DNA from: Emydura subglobosa
Taxonomy: Eukaryota; Chordata; Testudines; Chelidae
DNA: 64,000 bases
Direction: 5' to 3'
Assembly: GCA_007922225.1 (NCBI GenBank)
Contig: ML679941.1
Location: 58,491,849 to 58,555,848, forward strand
Within the stretch, counting starts at the first letter, position 1. The number at the start of each line of letters is the position of its first letter. A model generated the notes under the pieces. It did no database searches. It was not told where the DNA came from and saw only the letters and a program-made list of their open reading frames with translations. Positions 56,705-64,000 of the stretch are shown piece by piece. Both the position numbers and the translations under genes were made by a program.

Positions 56705-56800
56705 AATTTTTAGCCCAGTGGTTAGGGTACTCACCTGGGATGCAGGAGGCCCCTGGTTCCAGCCCCCCCTGTGCCTGAGACAGGATTTGAACAGGGATCT
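56705..56800 (+). repeat. tRNA-derived SINE head with intact A and B boxes
   Basis: A box TAGCCCAGTGG at 56711-56721 fits TRGCNNAGYGG perfectly. B box GGTTCCAGCCC at 56755-56765 fits GGTTCRANNCC with one mismatch. The spacing is as in tRNA genes. The anticodon arm and acceptor do not form a proper tRNA, and the sequence continues into a purine-rich SINE-like part ending GGATTTGAACAGGGATCTAA, which is itself a second B-box-like motif in reverse sense. A SINE rather than a tRNA gene. Confidence 0.8.
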
Positions 56801-58489
56801 AACAATGATGGCATCTTAATTCAGGTGCATACAGTGTAAGTAAACGGAGCCCTTCCCACTCCTCGTTTTTACCCCTCTCTGACTCATGAAAATAAAAGCA
56901 TGTGTTATTACACGGCCAATCATCAGGTATCTCTATCTCATATTTACTAACTCTTCAGCGTGTGGTCTATTGCACTGATCATGCATTTTAGTTGTGCAGT
57001 GTCATTAATACATACTTCATGTTTATGATTGAGTCTCCAAATTGATTGGCAGATCAAGCCTCTGTATCTCCTTGTGCTCAAAATGGATAGTTTTCTTTAG
57101 AGAACCCCATACAAATCCCAGACTTTTCCCAGGCTCTCTCAGTGCCCTGGTTAAGAATGCTGACAATCTGCTGTCAAAGACTGAGGCTGTCAGCATTACT
57201 TCCCTATTGCTGATCTTTCAGTCATCACTTGTATAAAAGACAAGCATGCAGCCCACTGCCTTGTGACAAGAGTGGAGACTTTGTTAAAGAGCCAAGTACT
57301 AGGAATGAATCTCAGGGAAACATAACATAGTGAAACAGGACATAATAACCATAAAGTGAGACAACAGACTACCATGTGCATTTGTGTTTCAAGACATCAC
57401 TTCACGATTTGCTAACATTAATAAATATTGCTAAAAAAACTGACTAAAGTTTAACTTTTCCTTTAAGGGATCTCTCAAGAATAATTTTTCTTATGTTCAC
57501 CTTACTTATATGCAGAAAAGCTTCTAACAATGTCATCTGCACATTGCAAGAACTTCTGGCACAGGAGAAAGTCTGAAATATTTTTCAACTCTGCAGACAA
57601 TTTAAGGGGCTGTTTCCAAAAGTGGGTAAGCTAGCTTTACAGAATTCCATTAACGTTCTGCAGTGGCTTAAGATAAACCTGTTGTCGACCAGCTACTCTA
57701 ACCTCATGTTTTCAACTCTTTCAGGGAGAGGAAGGGAGGGAGATAAGTAATGAACTTTTCTGTCAAAATTAATTCAGCTCACTATTTTTAATTTATAGCT
57801 CAAAGCAAATTGGACAAATTTTGCCAGGTGAGTATTTAAACAAAACAAATAGGGAAAATATTCCATCTTTATTATTTAATTATTTTCTTTTTAGTTAGTT
57901 CAATCAGTTCTATGACTGAAAAAACAAGTTTAGGATAGAATTCTTATCTGAATAGTCTTTTGAAATTATTATGCTGCTAATAACCTCCACTTGTCTTTGG
58001 AATATGAGATAAATGGAGGGACTTTAATAACTCAGGAAACTGGTAATCATCTACAGGCCCTTTCAACCTAGTTCACTGGTTGGACAGTGGCTAGTGTTGG
58101 TAATAATCAGAAGCTGATTTCATAACCTAAAGCCATCTGATGATTGTTCTGAGTCTCATCTCCCTCCAGTTTCTAACAGACAGGTACCAGTTGTGGAAAA
58201 TTTTGTGATACAGATACTTAGGTGGTAGAATCATGTAACTTAGAACCCAAACTAAAGACCTCTGATGTTGTGGGAGTCTTTCAATGGATTTTAGTATGGC
58301 CTATGGAACAGACGGTTAATGAGCATGGAGAATGGACTACTTCATCCCTGTGAGAAGAATTCACTCTCATTCAGGGTGGAGGCACATTGGCAAAGAAGGT
58401 CACATTGTTGCATGTCCTATGCCTGTTCGCTGGTTAAAGAGATTACATTATTCACCAACACTGAAGAAGAAGGATTATCTGGTGTCAGA
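56801..58489. other. Unassigned sequence
   Basis: No classified repeat. A possible cryptic exon (57799-57827) is discussed as a finding. Purine-rich GAGAGGAAGGGAGGGAGATA near 57725-57745. Confidence 0.4.
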
Positions 58490-58715
58490 GGTCCAATACT
58501 GGGTATCTAGAAGACCTGGGTTCTAGTCCTGTCTCTATTGTGTGAGGCTACCCCTGGGAGACCATGGGTAAGTGACTCAAACTCTATGCACCCAATTTTG
58601 TCATCTGTAAAATGCTACTATAAATAAGTGGGATGAGGGCCTTGCACTGATGTAAGAGAAGAGAATTATACACAGGGCTAATGCCTTGTGAAGTAAAGAT
58701 CTTTGGAGCTGCCCT
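58490..58715 (+). repeat. tRNA-derived CORE/MIR-like SINE
   Basis: B-box-like GGGTTCTAGTCCTGTCTC, core CCATGGGTAAGTGACTCAAA, TTTGTCATCTGTAAAATGCT, then the tail TTGTGAAGTAAAGATCTTTGG. Order as in 30541-30725 and 14165-14372. Confidence 0.75.
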
Positions 58716-60404
58716 TTAATCTTTTTCTGGTCTTTGATTCAAAGAATTCTAGAACCGTTATTTTTATCAGACCATTCATTTTATCTTCATAAATTGCAAT
58801 AAATGCTAATGGTAAAAATGGACTGTTCAGTTACATACAACACAGAAAAAAACAAAACTACAATCAATTTGACAATCCCATTTTACACACACTCTGACCC
58901 AATACTTGACTGTAATAAGTGATGATCAAAAACATATGTCCAGTCATATATACCAGGAATATTTACAAAATAGTGCCAAGACTTTTAATACAAAAGTAGT
59001 GATTTCCTCATCTTACTGTAAACCGGGAATGGACTATGCCAAAATGTGTTGTAATGTTGGCTCTTTTACATACTAACCACAAAGTACAGTGTGTTTTATT
59101 GTAATGGTTTGTCATTCCATATATATTTGTTAGTGTAATCAGCAATACAAGATAAAATTGCAAAATAGGGTCAATGCAAATTGTTTTGTTTATGTAGAAA
59201 TTCAGTGTTGTCATGGTACATTTTACACAAAAGGTAAATCATCAAAATATTATCCAAACAGACATTTCCTGCCAATCTCTGGATATCACTGGTAGCTTAT
59301 GTATCAAAATGATTTGAAATTACATACAATCACTCTTTTTAAAGTGGCTGTGATTTATCTCTAGAGGAATAAATTATTCCGGTTAGGTTTGATTTTTTCT
59401 TTTTTTTTACTATGTAGCTGAGTACCATCTTTTTGGATTTTATTACAAAGCCTTCTAGTGACAATTGAGAAGTGTGGCAATCAAGCCAGAGCATACACTG
59501 GCAAAATGATTTCATTGCCCTGGAACTTGTTTATGAAATGATGCCACCCTGATACATCACGGAGGTAGTTCCTTTGTATATTCAAAGCATGCAAAGAATG
59601 CATCAAAGAATGCAAAATTTGGGCAAGCCCCTTAACAACCTTCAAAGTAAGTAGGTATTGAGGGTACACAGCTCTTTGCAGGATCAAGTCCTTAGCTCTT
59701 CATTTTTCCACACTCATAAGAAGAAAGCAGTGCTGTGAGCATATCAAAGTATAGCCAGTAATGTGTTTCCAGTGTCTATATTTCACAATCCAAAATCTCT
59801 AAATGAAAAAAATGGATAGAAACTTATTAAAAAACCCAAGATCCTTCTGTCTGCCCACAACATTTTTAATAACTTTTAAAGAAAATTGCTTAGAAGATCC
59901 TAAGGTATCAGTTTTTATTACCGTTGATGCAATTAGAAGAGTATAGGTGAAAAGACTATTTAGCTATGTTTTTAAAAGGGCAGAGTTGTTTATACTTAGA
60001 AAACAAGAGTCATTCCATGTTCCAATTATCTTTGTCCAACTTTTGCTGTAGAAATTGAAAGTAAAAACCCAGAATAATTAAAGTTAGTCTCATCACAGCA
60101 TCTAATTGCAAAAGAGTAAATCATGGGAAAAGTGTCTTGTTTTAAAAAAAAGGAAGCCACCATTTTCACAATGATGCCAAAGTAATACTGAAAGCATGTA
60201 GGAATCAAAGTGTCACTGTTCTAAATTCCCTCATTTAGAAAATGATTGAATTTAAGAGATGATTTAATCATTTAAGTTCGCATAAAATATAAACAAACCA
60301 AAAAAACCCACACATAAATAAAAAGAATGAAATGCATATATGCATTTACGCATAGCACCAAAAGTGTGCTTATGGGGCCAAAGTCCATTTTAGTGAACCA
60401 AAAG
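58716..60404. other. Unassigned AT-rich sequence
   Basis: About 1.7 kb, no gene or repeat recognised. A small direct repeat (GCAAAGAATGCATCAAAGAA) lies near 59591-59612. Confidence 0.4.
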
Positions 60405-60445
60405 TTTCCCATTGATTTCAGTGGTTTCAGATCAGGCTTATAAAT
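60405..60445. repeat. Short foldback fragment
   Basis: TCCCATTGATTTCAGTGGTT then TCAGATCAGGCTTATAAATC: centre and right part of the palindromic family. Confidence 0.5.
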
Positions 60446-60664
60446 CCAACCTTTACATCTTGCAGTGATTCATAATGTTTTCATATAGTGTTCTTTCCAT
60501 CCTACTTTACATTCAAGTAAACTCTCTCTAGAAGGTATTATTAAAATGATAGCTATTACGGAGGAAGACAACAGCCCAGTTCACCTAGATTAACTTCATT
60601 CTGTGCACAACACCCACACAAGACCTATCGACCACTAAAATCTGATTTACAGCAGCACAATAGG

Positions 60665-60958
60665 CAGGGCCAGCCTTAATAGGTGGGCAATGTGTGTGAC
60701 TGGCCAGGACACTGAGGTCATGGGGGATGCAGTGGTCAAGAGGCAAAAAGCAGAGCAGGCCTGGGATGCAAGATGGCAGAAGGGAGCTCAGAGCAATGGG
60801 GGGAGGCAGTGGGGGTCTGGGTCAATAGGGAGATAGGTGGGAAGCCCAAGGAGGCAGAGAAGGCTAGGATGATGGGGGGAGCCTAGGGAAGCAGCAGAGG
60901 CCAGGAGTGCCAAAATACAAGTGCGGCCAAGGCGCCATTTTCCCTATAGCCAGCCCTG
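60665..60958. mobile_element. hAT MITE, 294 bp, perfect 8-bp target duplication
   Basis: Starts CAGGGCCAGCCTTA and ends TATAGCCAGCCCTG. The first six bases are exact inverted repeats (CAGGGC/GCCCTG), the classic hAT terminus, with partial complementarity further in. ACAATAGG occurs at 60657-60664 and again at 60959-60966. The interior is G-rich on the plus strand (GGGGGGAGGCAGTGGGGGTC) and contains no coding frame. This is the best-defined mobile element in the window. Confidence 0.92.
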
Positions 60959-61061
60959 ACAATAGGACTTACATGGGACTCCAGTGGGCATAGATCTTGT
61001 AAGTGGCAACTTACACAGAGACTAATGTCATCCTTAATGGAGATACTGAAAATGACAAATA

Positions 61062-61441
61062 ATTAATAGATTTTAAGGTCAGAAGGGATTACTGGGCTCA
61101 CCTAGTCTGACCTTCTGCATGACACAGGCCATAGGACTTCCCCAAAATAATTACTCTTTGAACCAGAGCACATCTTTTAGTAAAACAGCCCATCTTGATT
61201 TAAAAATTGCTAGTGATGGAAAATCCACTATGAGCAACCCTGGATAAATTGATCTCATGATTAATTATCCTGGCTGTTAACAATTTGTCTAGCTTCAACT
61301 TCCACCCATTGGATCTTGTTATACCTTTGTCTGCTAGACTGAAGAGCCCAATATCAAATATTTGTACCCAATGTAGATACTTATAAACTCTGACAAATCA
61401 CCCCTTAACCTTCTCTTTGTTAAACGAATAGATTGAGTTTC
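61062..61441 (-). mobile_element. CR1 LINE 3' end, minus strand
   Basis: On the plus strand: AATAGATTTTAAGGTCAGAA, CTAGTCTGACCTTCTGCATG, ACACAGGCCATAGGACTTCC, CATCTTGATTTAAAAATTGC, CAACTTCCACCCATTGGATC and AATCACCCCTTAACCTTCTC. It is the complement of a CR1 3' end and the longest CR1 copy here (380 bp), 5'-truncated. Confidence 0.92.
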
Positions 61442-61554
61442 TTTTCTTTTATTATGTATTCCTATTCCTTTTTGTTAAGATATTTTTCTTTAAACATTTT
61501 TAAGGTATAGTATTACAAGGTAATAACTGATATCGGCCTTTAAAAGCTATGAGC
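61442..61554. other. Unassigned spacer
   Basis: T-rich, nothing recognised. Confidence 0.4.
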
Positions 61555-61745
61555 AACATTTTCAACCACAGGAGCTTAAAATTTAAGCAACTCAATCTAC
61601 AGACACCTAAATAAAAGTGGCCTGATATTTAAAGTTGTTGAGCACCTGCAGTTCAGAGTGAGATGGGGGAGGTTGGCACCTCTAAAATCATGCCATTTAT
61701 GGATCAAAATACCTACATTTTAGCCTACAGTTGAAAAATTTGGCC
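61555..61745. repeat. Imperfect foldback repeat
   Basis: CATTTTCAACCACAGGAGCT on the left and GCCTACAGTTGAAAAATTTG on the right are complementary around a core with ACACCTAAATAAAAGTGGCC and GAGCACCTGCAG. Confidence 0.6.
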
Positions 61746-63977
61746 TGTACTTCTCTTGAAACACACATTAGAACAGATATTTTTTGGTGATTCACAACTA
61801 AAAGAGAATGCCAAATGTGTGTTATTATATATGCTTATGAGAGAGCCAGATAATTAATTGTGTGACTGAATTTAATATAATTTATAAGGTGCTCAATATC
61901 AAAGGTCATTGTAACACAGCTTAACTTCACTCAGATAGCTCAACACACCTGAACTGTTCTCATTCCACAGAGATCCCAAAAGCAACAGCAGTAGTTGCAC
62001 ATTTTTCTTTTCACATATAGGGAACCAGTGCTGTAAGAAGATACGCCTAACGTTTGAAGTGTCCTTCCCGGGCTACTTAAAGGTTACTTGAAATTCCATG
62101 AGAGGCTTTTAGATGCTGATAGAAGAGGCACACATCAAGGCAAATCTCATGCTATTCTTTAGACTCTTACTCAGATTCCCTCCTTCATACACAGAAATTA
62201 ACACACTCACTGGTAAAGATTACAGTCTTAAGAGGCTTCTGTCCTGCAATTTGTTGCATGTGGGTGGACTTCTGTGCCAGGCAGAGCTTCCCTGAACTCA
62301 AAGAGGCTCTGTGTGGGTGCTGCAATCCACCCATGCACAAGCTGCAACATCGGGTCGTTACTTTTCTATCCGCAGCACAGTTGTGAGGCGTAACTGGATG
62401 ACAATGTTAATTCAATCAGCATTTCTTTTAGGAAAGCTTTACGTAGACAGTTGTTTTGAACTCATGTGGTCTTTCAAAAAAACAACCCACAAGCCTCTTT
62501 TAGAGCCTGTTGAAGCCTTTCATTGACGTCAGTGGGCTCTAGTTCCACCCCTCAAACATTTTTAAGCTAAGAAGCTATAGCCCCAAAGGATAGATCCGTC
62601 AACACAGCAACAGTTCATTTCAATAGATGCCACTTTATTTGAAATGGAATGCATTTTGAAAAAGATGAAAAAATAATTCACATCTCTCAGAAATCATTTG
62701 AGTCGTATTTACACACAAATTTGACAACACTGATATTTCAGCGCACAACAGGATATGCTAGAAAACATTTGGTACATCACTGCAGCTAATGGTCAGAAGC
62801 CAGCAGTTACATATCATGAACTTTAAAGAAGAGAAGCTACTTCAGGATGTCATGGAGATCACATTTGGTTGATCTTGTTTCTGAATACAAAGTTATGAAG
62901 CTACAGAATGGTCACCACAGCTTGAATTTCCCTGCTTAATCCTGCCCCTCCTTATGCAGGCACATTCAGTTTTCACCAGTGTCTTCCACTAAGACATGTA
63001 AAGGTTGACCACCTTATTAACCAGCTTTCCACATGGCTGCGAGCTATATTGAGCATCTCCTTTTGTTTTACTGGCACTGTAATTTATTTTCTATGTAATG
63101 CATTTGATTCCTATGCCCATTCTATCCTTCCTTCTTTAAAGGGCGGGGCTATCATGGTTACTTTCCTGGTGAACCTCGAATAGGATTATACATGGATGGC
63201 GCAGAACTCACTGGACGTATTTGAGTAGTTACCACTGACAAAGAACATGTAGGTGACAATCAATATTTAACTAGGTAGGGCCAATGAAAACTATTCAGTA
63301 GGAAAAGAACAAAATAAACATTTATCTTTACATGTCCATCTGAATTTTTGGTCCAAAATTGCTACTGTTTTCAAGAAGCCTGTAATAAATTTAGTACTTG
63401 AGAAAGTGGCCAGATTGAATGCCCCAGAGACTGAAATCTTATTGATACTGGTATGGTATGAGCAGCATGTGCAAGGTTGCTCTCAAACGGCCTCAGTCTT
63501 GACCTGAGGGAATGAATGCCCTCATCCCAGCCAAACACTGGGCCTTCTACTTACACTAAAAGCACAGATGCCAACTCAGAAGTGGATTTTGTGACATGCT
63601 CACCGGTCACACCAGCAACTGGGCTGACAGCAGTGTTTTAAAAAAACATAACGGGGAATAAGTAAAGCATCTGACAATATCAACAAGCAACAGTTTGTTC
63701 ATGATAAAGATTATTACATTTAAAATAGCTATTCAAATAGTACAGGAAGAGTCTGTCTCAAACCAACATAAACCAAGAAATGCAACATGAAAGAGGACAC
63801 TTTGATCTCAAGCTGGAGGGAAAATGTATCAAAGTGTGAGCTAATGATAACATCAAAATTGATTCTGAAAGTCTTGCCCTGCATTAGTTTGAGACAGAAC
63901 CTTAAAGTTATTTAAACCTTATGTCCTTTTTTGTTTCTAAAGCACAAACACTTGGAGGGAAAATGATCAAATGAATG
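61746..63977. other. Unassigned sequence with one foldback centre
   Basis: GAGCCTGTTGAAGCCTTTCA, TTGACGTCAGTGGGCTC at about 62502-62538 is a short foldback member. The rest, over 2 kb, shows no gene or classified repeat. Confidence 0.4.
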
Positions 63978-64000
63978 ATTTAGGGTCTGATCCAAAGTCC
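63978..64000. repeat. Start of a short foldback repeat cut by the window end
   Basis: TTTAGGGTCTGATCCAAAGT matches the usual first arm of the palindromic family; the rest would lie beyond 64000. Confidence 0.5.

Noticed and set aside
63138..63150. GGGCGGGGC as a GC-box promoter
   Set aside because: A single motif without CpG richness, TATA box or downstream exon.
1..64000. CRISPR arrays, prokaryotic operons, IS elements
   Set aside because: No regularly spaced identical repeats, no ribosome-binding-site/ORF organisation; all repeats are of vertebrate transposon type.

Overview
This window looks like non-coding DNA from a vertebrate nucleus, most probably a turtle. It is AT-leaning and no reading frame exceeds 189 codons. 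It carries CR1 LINE 3' ends, tRNA-derived SINEs, many short hAT-type transposons without coding capacity, and dozens of imperfect palindromes centred on a motif like ATTGACTTCAATGG. That mix matches what I remember of turtle genomes; the species assignment is recognition from memory, not a search. I found no protein-coding gene, no intact RNA gene, no CRISPR array and no prokaryotic feature. The window is best read as intergenic or intronic sequence.

Layout. 1-5.5 kb: foldback repeat, two adjacent hAT-like MITEs (1311-1597, 1631-1913), a SINE, a hAT element nested inside another (3245-3892 holding 3291-3504), a solo LTR with a perfect 5-bp target duplication (4118-4689), and a CR1 tail. 5.5-15.8 kb: mostly unassigned sequence with simple repeats, a pyrimidine-rich stretch and SINE fragments. 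15.8-18.5 kb: a hAT MITE and a GC-rich composite with short terminal direct repeats, a ~42-bp minisatellite, a 27-bp minisatellite and LTR-promoter-like sequence on the minus strand. 18.5-28 kb: unassigned sequence, a foldback, a 5S rRNA-like fragment, a long-armed foldback (24291-24552), two CR1 3' ends and a probably nested hAT pair, ending in repeat-free AT-rich sequence resembling a conserved non-coding element. 28-38 kb: foldbacks, MITE, SINE, minus-strand CR1. 38.8-39.6 kb: a 765-bp TIR element with a subterminal hairpin and a GC-rich core. 40-54 kb: foldbacks, a second LTR-like segment, a hAT element inside an older repeat, and a ~200-bp segment present twice, about 905 bp apart. 54-64 kb: microsatellites, another conserved-element candidate, a SINE with clear pol III boxes, a hAT MITE with a perfect 8-bp duplication (60665-60958) and a minus-strand CR1.

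There is no gene network to describe. What the window records is layered insertion: LTR, hAT, CR1 and SINE copies of different ages, some nested, separated by unassigned stretches that could hold regulatory elements. Boundaries marked by target-site duplications are firm. Family names and most other boundaries were judged by eye.
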